Assembly (NCBI RefSeq): GCF_014217215.1
Contig: NZ_CP056080.1
Location: 1,798,001 to 1,862,000, forward strand
Length of the DNA: 64,000 nt
DNA from: Rothia nasimurium
GTDB lineage: Bacteria; Actinomycetota; Actinomycetes; Actinomycetales; Micrococcaceae
Reading direction: 5' to 3'
Below are positions 7,098 through 16,499 of this stretch, piece after piece (the first letter of the stretch is position 1; each line of letters opens with the position of its first letter). A model generated the notes under the pieces. That model did not search any database. It was not told the DNA's origin and was given only the letters and a program-made list of their open reading frames with translations. The translations under genes were made by a program, and so were the position numbers.

Positions 7098-9965
7098 TTA
7101 GACGCGGGGCTTTTCCTGCATCTCCCAGGTTTCAATGACATCGCCTTCCTTGATGTCGTTGAAGGAGCCCAGGCCGATACCACACTCGTAGCCTTCGCGT
7201 ACTTCGGTGGCGTCGTCCTTGAAGCGGCGTAGGGATTCGATGGTGAGGTTGTCGGCGACAACTGCACCGTCGCGTACCAGGCGGGCCTTGGAGTTGCGCT
7301 TGATGATGCCGGTCTTGACGATGGAGCCTGCGATGTTGCCCCACTTGGAGGAGCGGAAGACTTCGCGGATTTCGGCGGAGCCGAGTTCGACTTCTTCGTA
7401 TTCGGGCTTGAGCATGCCCTTGACGGCTGCTTCGACTTCTTCGATAGCGCGGTAGATGACGGAGTAGAACTTCATTTCTACGCCTTCACGGTCGGCTAGT
7501 TCTGCCACACGTTCGGCGGGGCGGACGTTGAAGCCGATGATGATTGCGTTATCGACGGTTGCCAGGTTGACGTCGTTCTGGGTGATAGCACCTACGCCGC
7601 GGTGGATGACGCGCAGCTGAACTTCGTCGCCGCCTACCTCGATCTTCATGAGGGACTCTTCCAGGGCTTCAACAGCACCGGAGACGTCGCCCTTGATGAT
7701 GAGGTTGAGGGTGTCCATCTTGCCTTCTGCCACTGCGGCGTCGAAGGATTCGAGGGTGACGCGCTTGCGGCGCTTGGCCAGCTGGGCGTTGCGGTCGGCT
7801 GCTTCACGCTTTTCGGCAATCTGGCGGGCGGTACGTTCTTCTTCGGTGGAGAGGAAGGTGTCGCCTGCGCGGGGCACGGTGTTGAGGCCGAGTACCTGCA
7901 CGGGGCGTGAGGGGCCGGCTTCTTCGACGTTGTTGCCGTTTTCGTCAAACATGGCGCGCACGCGGCCGTAGGCGGAGCCTGCGACGATGGCGTCGCCGAC
8001 GCGCAGGGTACCTGACTGGACGAGGACGGTGGTGACGGCACCGCGGCCCTTGTCGAGGTTAGCTTCAATCGCTACGCCGCGGGCTTCCTTGTTGGGGTTA
8101 GCCTTCAGTTCGAGGGCGCCGTCGGCGGTCAGGGTGACGGCTGCGAGCAGTTCGTCGATGTTCTTACCCTGGCGGGCTGAGACCTCTACGAACATGGTGT
8201 CGCCACCGTATTCTTCGGGTACCAGGCCGTATTCGGTGAGCTGACCGCGGATCTTGTCGGGGTTAGCGCCTTCCTTATCGATCTTGTTGACGGCAACAAC
8301 GATCGGTACGCCTGCGGCCTGGGCGTGGTTGAGGGCTTCTACGGTCTGGGGCATAACGCCGTCGTCCGCTGCGACTACCAGAATCGCGATGTCGGTGACC
8401 TTGGCACCACGGGCACGCATCGCGGTGAAGGCCTCGTGACCGGGGGTGTCGATGAAGGTCAGGTAGCGCTCTTCGCCTTCGACCTCGGTGTGGATCTGGT
8501 AAGCACCGATGTGCTGGGTGATGCCGCCGGCTTCACCATCGATGACGTTGGTGTTGCGGATAGCGTCGAGCAGGCGGGTCTTACCGTGGTCGACGTGACC
8601 CATGACGGTCACGACGGGCGGGCGTACTTCAAGTACTTCGTCGCCCTCAGCCTCGGCTTCGGCAGCCAGGTTGATGTCGAAGGATTCGAGCAGTTCGCGC
8701 TCTTCGTCCTCGGGGGAAACGATCTTGATGACGTAGCCCAGTTCGGCGCCGAGCAGCTCGAAGGTATCCTCGTCGAGAGACTGGGTCTGGGTTGCCATTT
8801 CACCCAGGTGAATCAGTACAGTCACCAGGGCTGCGGCGTTTGCGCCAATCTTTTCGGCGAAGTCCATCAGTGAGGCACCGCGACGCATACGGATCTCGGT
8901 GGTACCGTCGCCGTGGGGTACGGCTACGCCGCCGATGGTAGGCTGACGCAGCTGCTCTTCACGACGCAGAGCTGACTTAGTCTTGCCCTTCTTCTTTTTA
9001 CCGCCGCCGCGACCGAAGGCACCCTGGGCGTTGCCACGACCGCCACCGGGGCCACCGCGACCGGGGCCGCGGTTGAAGCCGCCGCCACCGTTACCGCCAC
9101 CGGGGCCGCCTGAGCCTCGACGGGGGCCGCCACCTGAGGGGGCACCGGCGCCGCCACGGGCGCCGACGTTACCGCTCATCTTGGTGGGCATCATGTTGGG
9201 TGAGGGGCGGTTGCCGCCACCTGCGGGTGCGGGGCGGGGTGCGCCGCCGGCAGGACGGGGGCCACCGGCACCTGCGCCTGCAGGGCGGGGGGCGTTGTTG
9301 CGTCCGCCTGCGGGGCGGGGGCCACCGGCACCGGCAGGACGGGGGCCGCCGGGGTTGTTGCCACGGGCGTTACGGCCGCCTGCGGGGCGAGGACCGCCTG
9401 AACGGCCACCTTCACCGCGCTCGTTGCGGTCGTTGCGCTTGCCCATGCCCTGGGAGTGGGCAAAGGGGTTGTTACCGGGGCGGGGCCCGGGCTTAGCGCC
9501 AGCAGGCTTGGGAGCCGCGGGCTTAGGAGCTGCCGGCTTAGGAGCAGACATGCCCTGGGTGGTGGAGAAGGGGTTGTTGCCGGGGCGGGGGCCAGCGGGC
9601 TTCGCTGCGGCGTCCTTCTTCTCAGCAGCAGGTGCAGCCTCAGCTGCGGGCTTGGGGGCAGCGGGGGCTGCCGGGGTTGCCGGCTTGGGTGCGGGAGCAC
9701 CGGGCTTAGGAGCGGACGCACCCGGCTTAGGTGCAGATGCACCGGGCTTGGGGGCAGCGGGGGCTGCAGCCTTCTTCTCAGCAGCGGGAGCCTCTGCGGA
9801 GGCACCGGCGTTGGGGAAGGCAGCACGCAGTTTCTTAACTACGGGCGGTTCAAGGGTTGATGATGCACCCTTGACGAACTCGCCAAGTTCCTGAAGCTTA
9901 GCGATAGCTTCTTTAGAGGGGATTCCGAGTTCTTTAGCGATCTCGTGAACGCGGGGCTTAGCCAC
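7098..9965 (-). CDS. infB: Translation initiation factor IF-2
   Basis: IF-2 is the GTPase that brings initiator tRNA to the 30S subunit. The 955-aa protein has an IF2N-type opening ([15 protein letters not shown]), a very long Ala/Pro then Gly/Arg-rich linker (about residues 50-330), a second IF2N-like region near 345-400, the G domain from about residue 450 ([20 protein letters not shown]), and beta-barrel and C-terminal domains. The linker holds repeats of KPGASAP and two copies of PRPGNNPF. Start is GTG at 9965 with CAGGAG upstream. Confidence 0.98.
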   Translation of the reverse strand: MAKPRVHEIAKELGIPSKEAIAKLQELGEFVKGASSTLEPPVVKKLRAAFPNAGASAEAPAAEKKAAAPAAPKPGASAPKPGASAPKPGAPAPKPATPAAPAAPKPAAEAAPAAEKKDAAAKPAGPRPGNNPFSTTQGMSAPKPAAPKPAAPKPAGAKPGPRPGNNPFAHSQGMGKRNDRNERGEGGRSGGPRPAGGRNARGNNPGGPRPAGAGGPRPAGGRNNAPRPAGAGAGGPRPAGGAPRPAPAGGGNRPSPNMMPTKMSGNVGARGGAGAPSGGGPRRGSGGPGGGNGGGGFNRGPGRGGPGGGRGNAQGAFGRGGGKKKKGKTKSALRREEQLRQPTIGGVAVPHGDGTTEIRMRRGASLMDFAEKIGANAAALVTVLIHLGEMATQTQSLDEDTFELLGAELGYVIKIVSPEDEERELLESFDINLAAEAEAEGDEVLEVRPPVVTVMGHVDHGKTRLLDAIRNTNVIDGEAGGITQHIGAYQIHTEVEGEERYLTFIDTPGHEAFTAMRARGAKVTDIAILVVAADDGVMPQTVEALNHAQAAGVPIVVAVNKIDKEGANPDKIRGQLTEYGLVPEEYGGDTMFVEVSARQGKNIDELLAAVTLTADGALELKANPNKEARGVAIEANLDKGRGAVTTVLVQSGTLRVGDAIVAGSAYGRVRAMFDENGNNVEEAGPSRPVQVLGLNTVPRAGDTFLSTEEERTARQIAEKREAADRNAQLAKRRKRVTLESFDAAVAEGKMDTLNLIIKGDVSGAVEALEESLMKIEVGGDEVQLRVIHRGVGAITQNDVNLATVDNAIIIGFNVRPAERVAELADREGVEMKFYSVIYRAIEEVEAAVKGMLKPEYEEVELGSAEIREVFRSSKWGNIAGSIVKTGIIKRNSKARLVRDGAVVADNLTIESLRRFKDDATEVREGYECGIGLGSFNDIKEGDVIETWEMQEKPRV

Positions 9966-10194
9966 TTTTCTCCTGTTCTGGTTCGCACCGAACAGGGGCG
10001 AACCTTCAGTTTGTATGAGGTTTCAGCTGGGGTTCAGCTGGGTTTTTGCCGGTGGGTGAGCACAGGAAAGTACTCATTGCGCGGCACTCATCGGGTTTCC
10101 ATCAGTTTTCTGACTCGCTTTCGTACACAGTAAGTCGTCAAACTCGTTGACATTGTTGGTTCGCCACCCCTGGCGGGGTCGAACCGGCTCTCCC

Positions 10195-10440
10195 CTATGC
10201 GGGGATCACCAGTTCGTTGGCTTCGACCCGGGTTCTAAAGGCCCTGGCCAGCGCATTTTTCTTGAGCGCGAGGGCAAGGCATTCGGGTGTGTGGTGGAGC
10301 CAGGCTCCACGCCCCGGGAGGTTTTTGGCCCGGTCAAAGACTGCACGCGGGGGTTCAGTCTGTGTGAGGGCGATACGGACGAGGTCGTGGGCGGGTGCTA
10401 TGGCTCGGCAGCCGATGCAGGTGCGGACGGGGGTGTGCAG
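10195..10440 (-). CDS. ylxR: YlxR-family nucleic-acid-binding protein (DUF448), apparent CTG start
   Basis: An 81-codon reading frame gives LHTPVRTCIGCRAIAPAHDL, then LPGRGAWLHHTPECLALALK and ends ELVIPA. These are the YlxR signatures (RTCIGCR, PGRGAWLH, C-terminal KKNALARAFR). YlxR is an RNA-binding protein encoded between nusA and infB in most bacteria, exactly as here. No ATG, GTG or TTG lies between the upstream in-frame TAA and the RTCIGCR motif. The best start is CTG at 10440, with GGGAG eight bases before it. An alternative is a frameshift from an upstream ATG frame (10528 to 10355). Confidence 0.85.
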   Translation of the reverse strand: MHTPVRTCIGCRAIAPAHDLVRIALTQTEPPRAVFDRAKNLPGRGAWLHHTPECLALALKKNALARAFRTRVEANELVIPA

Positions 10441-10564
10441 CTGGGGCGCTCCCTTCGTGTTGTTCGCTTGTTTCCAGCAGGCTCTTTAGTGCTGAACCTG
10501 CGGGCATGGCTGGCCGCCGACCAGTCATGAGCACTCTATAGTGCTGTGACCTCTATAGACCAGT

Positions 10565-10586
10565 TTAGCCCCCTTGCGGGGGCTAA
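10565..10586 (-). terminator. Hairpin between nusA and ylxR
   Basis: TTAGCCCCC (10565-10573) pairs with GGGGGCTAA (10578-10586) around a four-base loop GCAA on the minus strand. It is about 25 bases after the nusA stop and likely acts as an attenuator or processing site in the rimP-nusA-ylxR-infB operon. Confidence 0.65.
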
Positions 10587-10610
10587 CGGCAAATATGTTA
10601 GTCAGCTCTC

Positions 10611-11651
10611 TTATTCAGCGGCGGCTTCGGGGGCTTCTTCAGCACCCTCTTCGTTGGCTGCACGGGCTGCTGCCATCGCAGCCTCGTACTTAGAGGCTGA
10701 GATGATATCGATGCGCCAGCCGGTGAGCTTAGCGGCCAGGCGGGCGTTCTGCCCTTCCTTGCCGATAGCCAGTGACAGCTGGTCATCGGGCACAATCGCG
10801 CGGGCTGAGAAGGTCTTGCGCTCGGTTACGGTAACTTCGCTGACCTTGGCCGGTGAAAGGGCGGCAGCGATGAACTCTTCGGGGCTCTCAGAGTGATCGA
10901 CGATATCGATCTTTTCGTTGTTGAGTTCGCCCATCACGGCGCGCACGCGGGCGCCCATTTCGCCGATGCAGGAGCCCTTGGGGTTCACACCGGGCTTGGT
11001 GGCGCGGACTGCGATTTTGGTTCGGTGGCCAGCTTCACGGGCAATCGCCATGATTTCTACTGAGCCGTCGGCAATTTCAGGAACCTCGTGCTCAAAGAGG
11101 CGGCGCACCAGGTTGGGGTGGGAACGTGAGAGCACGATGGAGGGGCCTTTGGGGCCGCGCTTGGCTTCAAGCACGTAGGCGCGGATGCGGGTGTTGTGGG
11201 CGTAGCGCTCACCGGGCACCTGCTCGTTGGTGGGTAGCACAGCTTCGAGGGTGCCCAAATCAACATGAATCATGCGGGGGTTGGGGCCCTGCTGAATGAC
11301 GCCTGAAATCAGCTGGCCTTCACGGTCTTTGAACTCACCGAGCACGGCTGAATCCTGGGCATCGCGCAGACGCTGCTGAATGACCTGGCGGGCGGTAGAA
11401 GCCGCGATACGACCAAAATTATTGGGGGTATCGTCGAACTCACCAATCTGCTGGTCGTTCTCATCGAGTTCAGGAGCCCAGATGGTGACCTTACCGCTGG
11501 TGCGGTCAAGCTCAGCACGTGAGCCACGGATGGCACCGGGCTGCTTCTGGTAGGCCAGCAGGATGGCGCTCTCAATCATCGGGATCAGGGTGTCGATTGA
11601 GATGTCGCGCTCTTTTTCGAGCAGGCGGAGGTTGCTCAAATCAATGTCCAT
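10611..11651 (-). CDS. nusA: Transcription termination/antitermination factor NusA
   Basis: NusA binds RNA polymerase and nascent RNA to control pausing and termination. The 346-aa protein has the N-terminal polymerase-binding domain ([20 protein letters not shown]), an S1 domain (about 130-200), and two KH domains with [22 protein letters not shown] and [19 protein letters not shown]. It lacks the extra C-terminal acidic repeats of E. coli NusA, as usual in actinobacteria, and ends with a Glu/Ala-rich tail. ATG at 11651 is chosen with GGAAGGG upstream; a longer reading with no ribosome site exists. Confidence 0.97.
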   Translation of the reverse strand: MDIDLSNLRLLEKERDISIDTLIPMIESAILLAYQKQPGAIRGSRAELDRTSGKVTIWAPELDENDQQIGEFDDTPNNFGRIAASTARQVIQQRLRDAQDSAVLGEFKDREGQLISGVIQQGPNPRMIHVDLGTLEAVLPTNEQVPGERYAHNTRIRAYVLEAKRGPKGPSIVLSRSHPNLVRRLFEHEVPEIADGSVEIMAIAREAGHRTKIAVRATKPGVNPKGSCIGEMGARVRAVMGELNNEKIDIVDHSESPEEFIAAALSPAKVSEVTVTERKTFSARAIVPDDQLSLAIGKEGQNARLAAKLTGWRIDIISASKYEAAMAAARAANEEGAEEAPEAAAE

Positions 11652-11673
11652 GGTTGGCCCTTCCGTGTAACAC

Positions 11674-11700
11674 GGTGCCGGAGCGGAAAGCTCCGGCACC
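11674..11700 (-). promoter_or_regulatory. Hairpin in the nusA leader
   Basis: GGTGCCGGAGC (11674-11684) and GCTCCGGCACC (11690-11700) form an 11-bp perfect stem with a five-base loop, 22 bases upstream of the nusA start, between rimP and nusA. It may be an internal terminator or an autoregulatory element. Confidence 0.55.
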
Positions 11701-11787
11701 GCTTGCGGTGTATGTTCGCGCACCTACGGCGCGCTGCCTCAAAAGTATTGAGTTGTGGTCTTGTCTTTATATTCTAGCGATTACTTG

Positions 11788-12387
11788 CTAGCGGTTGAAT
11801 TCAATTTCTACCTTTGCAGCGGAAATTGTGCCCCAGGGCAGGGTGACGGGGTCGCGGTAGCTCTCGGGCTGCCCCTTCTTGGTTTCCTTCTTGCGGCGCA
11901 CAACGGGCCCCTCGTCGGTGACGAAGTCGAGGCGGGCCAGGTACTTCTCTCCCCCGGCTTCGGTAATTTCAATCAGCCGGTCAATTGAGCGCTTCCAGTG
12001 GCGGGTTTCGGTCAGGGGGCTGGTCACACCTCGCGATGACACCTCAAGAGAGTAGGGCACTTCACCATCATCAGCAGCGTCAAGAGCCGCTGACAGGGCC
12101 TGGGAAACCTCAGCAATGGTATCGAGCGACAGGGCATCGGTACGGTCTTCGGGGTAGTCCACCACGATTTCTAGGGTGCGGTTAGCGCCGCTGCCCTTAG
12201 CGGTCAGCTTCTCCAGCACCAGCTTGAACTCCTGCTCCACCACCCGGGTAACGGCCTCACGCACGCCCTCGACGCTCACGAAGCTACCCGCGGGGGCCTT
12301 CTGGGTAATGCCCTGCTCAGCGCGGGCAGCGGCCCGGCGCTCGCGGGCGTTGGGGGCGTCCTTTTTACTGGCTTTGGGTGATGCCAT
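11788..12387 (-). CDS. rimP: Ribosome maturation factor RimP
   Basis: RimP aids 30S maturation. The 199-aa protein has a basic N-terminal extension (MASPKASKKDAPNARERRAA) not found in E. coli, then the family core: VVDYPEDRTDALSLDTIAEV, YSLEVSSRGVTSPLTETRHW (the conserved LEVSSPGxxRPL-type motif) and a C-terminal beta-barrel. The ATG at 12387 with GGAG nine bases before it is preferred over an upstream start at 12426. It is first in the rimP-nusA-ylxR-infB string. Confidence 0.95.
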   Translation of the reverse strand: MASPKASKKDAPNARERRAAARAEQGITQKAPAGSFVSVEGVREAVTRVVEQEFKLVLEKLTAKGSGANRTLEIVVDYPEDRTDALSLDTIAEVSQALSAALDAADDGEVPYSLEVSSRGVTSPLTETRHWKRSIDRLIEITEAGGEKYLARLDFVTDEGPVVRRKKETKKGQPESYRDPVTLPWGTISAAKVEIEFNR

Positions 12388-12551
12388 CGCGCGTAGCTCC
12401 TGGTGTCTAGGGGTAGGTAAATCCATTCAAGCCTACCACCGGCTCCCCGTACGTCGGCCGAGAATTCGCTGAGGGCGGGCAGGCTACGGGACTTTTTGGC
12501 AGAATGGGAGGTGGGCTCTTGCCCGTCCGTTGTTGTGAGAGGTAGCTGCCT

Positions 12552-13448
12552 ATGAATCGCTCTGTTCGTCTGACCCCGGTACTTGTGGCCGCTCTATTAG
12601 CTGGCCTACTGGTGGTGCTCCTTGCTGTGGGCTGGTTTTCGCAGCGGCAGGCGGAGCAGGTCCGCGTTGACCTTAGCGATCAGAGCACCATGGCTGCCCA
12701 GCTGACCGCCCTTCAGCAGGCGGCTAGTGAGTCGGGTCAGGACACGTTGAGGCAGGCGGCGCAGGCCGCCCTTGAGTCCCTTGCGCCTGCGGCTCAGGAC
12801 GCAACGGTCACGGAGTATGAGCCGGTAGAGCAGCAGCTACAGAGCACGGTTTCGGCCCTGCTTGATTTAGGTTTTGCGACCCAGGACGCCGGTGATCGGG
12901 CTCGGGCTCTCACCATCGTTGTCGATGTATGGCAAGCTGCCCGCCAGGACGGGCTGACTACTGCCGTCTACCCCGAGGCTCTGACCGATGAGGTAGCACA
13001 TATCAGCAGCTACACCTGTGGTGATGAGGGGCTGGCTGCCGTTGCCGCCGATAGGTCAGGCAGTGAACAGGCTGTACAGCCCGCCTCCCTACTGCCCCTG
13101 CAGCAGAGTATCTATCAGCTCAACTACGTCAGCGAGGTCTACGCCGCCCGCGCCGAGCAGGGCTATGCGGACGTAGCAGCCCAGGCCGCTCATCTAGCAA
13201 CAGCTACCACCGATATGGGACACCTAGCTGCCCCCATTCTGACCTGCTACGGGGTCTTTGAGGCGCCTGCGGCGTCCTACCCCATCGCTGACGCAGCGGA
13301 CGCCCCCCAGCAGCTCACCGACTTCACCGCGGCTATTGAATCCAACGCCCGCGCCGCCCTGTCCGACCAGACCCTTGCAACGTCAGCAGACGATATTGAA
13401 GCCCTCGCCCTCATTCTGGCCCTCGACAGCCAGGAGCTTGCTGCCTAA
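12552..13448 (+). CDS. Membrane-anchored or exported helical protein, possibly DUF4439-like
   Basis: A 298-aa Ala/Gln-rich protein with one N-terminal hydrophobic segment (about residues 8-28) that could be a signal anchor; the rest should lie outside the membrane and looks all-helical. There are two cysteines spaced far apart (TCGDEG and LTCYGV). Actinobacteria often encode a ferritin-like DUF4439 protein beside rimP, and the placement and composition would fit; this is inference, not a motif match. GAGAGG lies before the ATG. Its stop overlaps the convergent TauE-like gene by four bases. Confidence 0.7.
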   Translation: MNRSVRLTPVLVAALLAGLLVVLLAVGWFSQRQAEQVRVDLSDQSTMAAQLTALQQAASESGQDTLRQAAQAALESLAPAAQDATVTEYEPVEQQLQSTVSALLDLGFATQDAGDRARALTIVVDVWQAARQDGLTTAVYPEALTDEVAHISSYTCGDEGLAAVAADRSGSEQAVQPASLLPLQQSIYQLNYVSEVYAARAEQGYADVAAQAAHLATATTDMGHLAAPILTCYGVFEAPAASYPIADAADAPQQLTDFTAAIESNARAALSDQTLATSADDIEALALILALDSQELAA

Positions 13449-14245
13449 AGGGTACCCAGAATATCGGTGCCCAGCTTAATAATGAGGGCGCTGACTACCA
13501 CAATCATCATCCAGCGAATAAAGCGGCTCCCCCGGGCCAGCGCCGTACGGGCCCCCAAGTAGCCACCCACCATGTTGGCTGCTCCCAGCAAGAGACCAAG
13601 CGCCCACACCTGCTGACCTGCCACCGCAAACAGCACCAGGGCCCCCAGGTTGGTAGCGGCATTAATAATCTTGGTCTGGGCTGTTGCCTGCAAGAAGCTG
13701 TAGCCCATCAACGACACCATGGCCATCATCAGAAAAGAGCCGGTGCCAGGGCCCAGCAGCCCGTCATAAAAACCGATGCTTGCACCGATTGCCAGCCCCA
13801 CCATGAGGTGCTTGAGCCCTCGATGTTTGAGCTGGGTCAGTTCACCGAGTGAAGGCTTGAACACCGTGTAGACCAGCACCAGTATCAGCGCCAGTACGAT
13901 GATGGGCTTAAAGAGTTCTTCGGGGAGGGCTGTGGCGACCAGGGCCCCACCCATGCTGGTCACAAAGGCCAAGGACGCCGCAGGCAGGGTAGTGCGCACA
14001 TCAACCGGGGTGCGCCGCAGGTAGGTTGCGGCGCTGGTGAGGGTACCGAAGACAGACCCCAGCTTGTTCACAGCGAGGGCTTGCACCGGTGAAAGCCCAG
14101 GAACCATGAGAACCGCGGGAAGCTGAATCATGCCGCCGCCACCCACAACGGCGTCCACCCAGCCAGCAGCTAGGGCAGCCAGAAGCAACAAAACTAGCGT
14201 GGTCGGCTCAAGGCCGAGAGAGTCAAAGCCGAGGGTGTCGAGCAC
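13445..14245 (-). CDS. TauE/SafE family sulfite/anion exporter
   Basis: A 266-aa protein with about eight membrane helices, matching the TauE/SafE (UPF0721) family that exports sulfite, sulfoacetate or related anions. Typical features: AAGWVDAVVGGGGMIQLPAVL near the N-terminus, a second half repeat with GFYDGLLGPGTGSFLMM, and NAATNLGALVLF. Start is GTG at 14245 with GGAAGG seven bases upstream. It lies between proS and rimP, separated from proS by repeat A1. The substrate cannot be told from sequence. Confidence 0.93.
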   Translation of the reverse strand: MLDTLGFDSLGLEPTTLVLLLLAALAAGWVDAVVGGGGMIQLPAVLMVPGLSPVQALAVNKLGSVFGTLTSAATYLRRTPVDVRTTLPAASLAFVTSMGGALVATALPEELFKPIIVLALILVLVYTVFKPSLGELTQLKHRGLKHLMVGLAIGASIGFYDGLLGPGTGSFLMMAMVSLMGYSFLQATAQTKIINAATNLGALVLFAVAGQQVWALGLLLGAANMVGGYLGARTALARGSRFIRWMMIVVVSALIIKLGTDILGTL

Positions 14246-14280
14246 GCTGATGCCTTCCTGGGAGTGCGGTTAAACCACAA

Positions 14281-14341
14281 GGTACCATCTAAGTCAGAAA
14301 AGACCAGCTCGTTGGTGGTCTTTTCTAACTCAGATGGTACC
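14281..14341. repeat. Long intergenic hairpin, family A copy 1
   Basis: GGTACCATCTAAGTCAGAAA at 14281-14300 pairs with the complementary run ending GATGGTACC at 14341, including the inner AAAAGACCA/TGGTCTTTT. The arms closely match copy 2 at 25906-25974. It follows the proS stop codon on the minus strand and most simply acts as a terminator. Confidence 0.85.
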
Positions 14342-14352
14342 TACTGCGGGTG

Positions 14353-16152
14353 TTAGCCCTGAATCTCGGCCAGCAGCTCGGTAACGGCGTCCGCTACGGC
14401 AACCTCGCGGGCCACGCCGCTGCGGCGGTCCTTGATTTCAACCTTGCCCTCGGCAAAACCGCGGCCGACCACCACGATTGTGGGCACGCCCAGCAGCTCA
14501 GCGTCGCCGAACTTCACACCGGGAGATACCTTGGGGCGGTCGTCGAACATGACGTCAAGCCCGGCGGCCTCAAGGTCAGCAACCAGCTTTTCTGCGCCCT
14601 CTGCGACCTCGGTGCCCTTACCGGTCATCACCACGTGAACATCGGCCGGTGCCAGGTTACGGGGCCAGATCAGGCCCTTATCATCGTGGTTGCCCTCGGC
14701 GATGGCAGCCAGGGCTCGGGTCACGCCCACACCGTAGGAACCCATAGTGACGGTCTGCAGCTTGCCGTTCTGGTCCAGCACCTTCAGACCCAGGGCCTCA
14801 GCGTACTTGCGGCCCAGGGCGAAGATGTGGCCCATCTCGATGCCGCGGGCAGCAATCAGGGGGCCGGAGCCGTCCGGAGCGGGGTCGCCCTCGCGCACCT
14901 CGCAGGCCTCGATCACGCCGTCAGCCTCAAAGTCGCGGCCCAGAACCAGGTCGTAGACATGCTTCTGGTCTTCGTTGGCGCCAGTAATCCAGGCAGAGCC
15001 CTCAACCACGCGGGGGTCAACAAAGTAGGGAATACCGGTAGCTGACTCAGTGCCCAGGAGCTTCTCGGTTAGGGTCAGGCCGGGGCCGATGTAGCCCTTG
15101 ACCAGCTGCGGGAACTTCTTGAAGTCCTCCTCGCTCGCAGCCTCAACCTCAACCTCGCCGCCGATGCCCAGCAGGGCACCAACGTTGACCTCGACGCGGC
15201 CCAGGTCAACAGCGCGGTCGCCGGGCACGCCAATGGCAACCAGCTGGCGGCTGCCGTCGGGCAGGATGACGGCCAGCACCACGTTCTTCAGGGTGTCGGC
15301 GGCAGTCCAGGGCTCGCCCTCGCGCGGGTGCAGGGCGTTGGACTGGTCAACCAGGGTTTCAATGGTCGGCGAGTCGGGGGTCAGCTCAATGCGGGCAGCG
15401 GGGGTGGCTGACGCGTCTACGGGCTCGGGCACCACGGTGGTGACGGCCTCAACGTTAGCCGCGTATCCGCCCTCGGAGCGCACGAAGGTGTCTTCACCAA
15501 TCGGGGTGGGGTGCAGGAACTCTTCGGAGCGGGAGCCGCCCATAGCACCCGACTGGGCCTGGACGATAGCAATCTCAAGACCCAGGCGCTCAAAAATCTT
15601 GATGTAGGCGGCGCGGTGGGCCTGGTAGGCCTCTTCCAAGCCCTCATCATCGACGTTGAAGGAGTAGGAGTCCTTCATGATGAACTCGCGGCCGCGCAGC
15701 AGACCGGCGCGGGGGCGGGCTTCATCGCGGTACTTGGTCTGGATCTGGTAGAGGTAAACCGGCAGGTCCTTGTAGGAGGTGTAGAGGTCCTTGACCAGCA
15801 GAGTGAACATTTCCTCATGGGTGGGAGCCAGCAGCATGTCTGCGCCCTTACGGTCCTGCAGGCGGAAGAGGTTGTCGCCGTATTCTTCCCAGCGGTTGGT
15901 CGCTTCGTAGGGTTCGCGGGGAAGCAGAGCGGGGAAGTGAACTTCCTGGGCACCGATCGCGTTCATTTCTTCACGCACAATGTTCTCAATCTTGCCCAGC
16001 ACCTTCAGCCCCAGAGGCAGCCAGGTGTAGACGCCGGGGGCGGCACGGCGGATATAGCCGGCACGTACCAGGAGCTTGTGACTTGCGACTTCGGCGTCGA
16101 CGGGGTCTTCACGCAGGGTGCGTAGGAACAGGTGGGACAGGCGCTGGACCAA
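14353..16152 (-). CDS. proS: Prolyl-tRNA synthetase (bacterial type with editing domain)
   Basis: About 599 aa. Class II motifs: motif 2 region [23 protein letters not shown]-like segment near residue 150, the YbaK-like editing insert between about 230 and 400, and the motif 3 [16 protein letters not shown] near 450; then the anticodon-binding domain. It charges tRNA-Pro and edits misloaded alanine. The start is uncertain: TTG at 16152 gives [16 protein letters not shown], which matches where family members begin and has a purine-rich GAGAAGCGAG before it; GTG at 16188 would add 12 residues. Confidence 0.95.
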   Translation of the reverse strand: MVQRLSHLFLRTLREDPVDAEVASHKLLVRAGYIRRAAPGVYTWLPLGLKVLGKIENIVREEMNAIGAQEVHFPALLPREPYEATNRWEEYGDNLFRLQDRKGADMLLAPTHEEMFTLLVKDLYTSYKDLPVYLYQIQTKYRDEARPRAGLLRGREFIMKDSYSFNVDDEGLEEAYQAHRAAYIKIFERLGLEIAIVQAQSGAMGGSRSEEFLHPTPIGEDTFVRSEGGYAANVEAVTTVVPEPVDASATPAARIELTPDSPTIETLVDQSNALHPREGEPWTAADTLKNVVLAVILPDGSRQLVAIGVPGDRAVDLGRVEVNVGALLGIGGEVEVEAASEEDFKKFPQLVKGYIGPGLTLTEKLLGTESATGIPYFVDPRVVEGSAWITGANEDQKHVYDLVLGRDFEADGVIEACEVREGDPAPDGSGPLIAARGIEMGHIFALGRKYAEALGLKVLDQNGKLQTVTMGSYGVGVTRALAAIAEGNHDDKGLIWPRNLAPADVHVVMTGKGTEVAEGAEKLVADLEAAGLDVMFDDRPKVSPGVKFGDAELLGVPTIVVVGRGFAEGKVEIKDRRSGVAREVAVADAVTELLAEIQG

Positions 16153-16267
16153 GTGGTTTCTCGCTTCTCTCGTACGGGGCCCGTTCACCGACCGTGCAGG
16201 CCGGGGTGAGCATACTTATCTACCAGTTTACCGCCAACCGGCGGGGTGTGTAGCCCGCCTTAAAGAG

Positions 16268-16323
16268 AGGACGCCAGCACCCACTCCCCTACCCTTGGGC
16301 AGGTAGGTGGGGTCCGGCGTCCT
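16268..16323 (-). terminator. Compound stem-loop between the 39-aa reading frame and proS
   Basis: AGGACGCC (16268-16275) pairs with GGCGTCCT (16316-16323), and inner ACCCAC/CTACC segments pair with GGTAG/GTGGGG. It lies just after the stop at 16352 on the minus strand and upstream of proS. Confidence 0.7.
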
Positions 16324-16351
16324 CGCAGGAAAATCTGCTCGACCTAGGGGC

Positions 16352-16471
16352 TTAGAGGCCCAGGGCGGTGTACCAAGCCAGCTTGGCCTGGCCCAGGTCG
16401 TTGAGCTCGGCGTTCATGAAAGCGGTGCCCTTGGGCCAGACCAGGGTGCCCCACCCCAGGTGACGGGGCAT
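16352..16471 (-). CDS. Possible 39-aa protein or gene remnant
   Basis: A short frame, MPRHLGWGTLVWPKGTAFMN followed by AELNDLGQAKLAWYTALGL, has the codon choice of real genes here (nearly all third positions G or C) and ends just before a stem-loop. I do not recognise it. It has no clear ribosome site, only GCGGGG upstream. It could be a true small protein or the preserved tail of a decayed gene that once lay between the GNAT gene and proS. Confidence 0.4.
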   Translation of the reverse strand: MPRHLGWGTLVWPKGTAFMNAELNDLGQAKLAWYTALGL

Positions 16472-16499
16472 ATGTGACCCCGCTGGGGGATCTATCTGC

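Noticed and set aside
8983-9894. A 303-aa plus-strand frame, very Pro/Gly-rich
   Set aside because: It is the mirror of the Gly/Arg/Ala/Pro-rich linker of infB; no ribosome site and composition follows the opposite strand.
14350-15045. A 231-aa plus-strand frame over proS
   Set aside because: Antisense to clear prolyl-tRNA synthetase domains; composition and no family match show a shadow frame.
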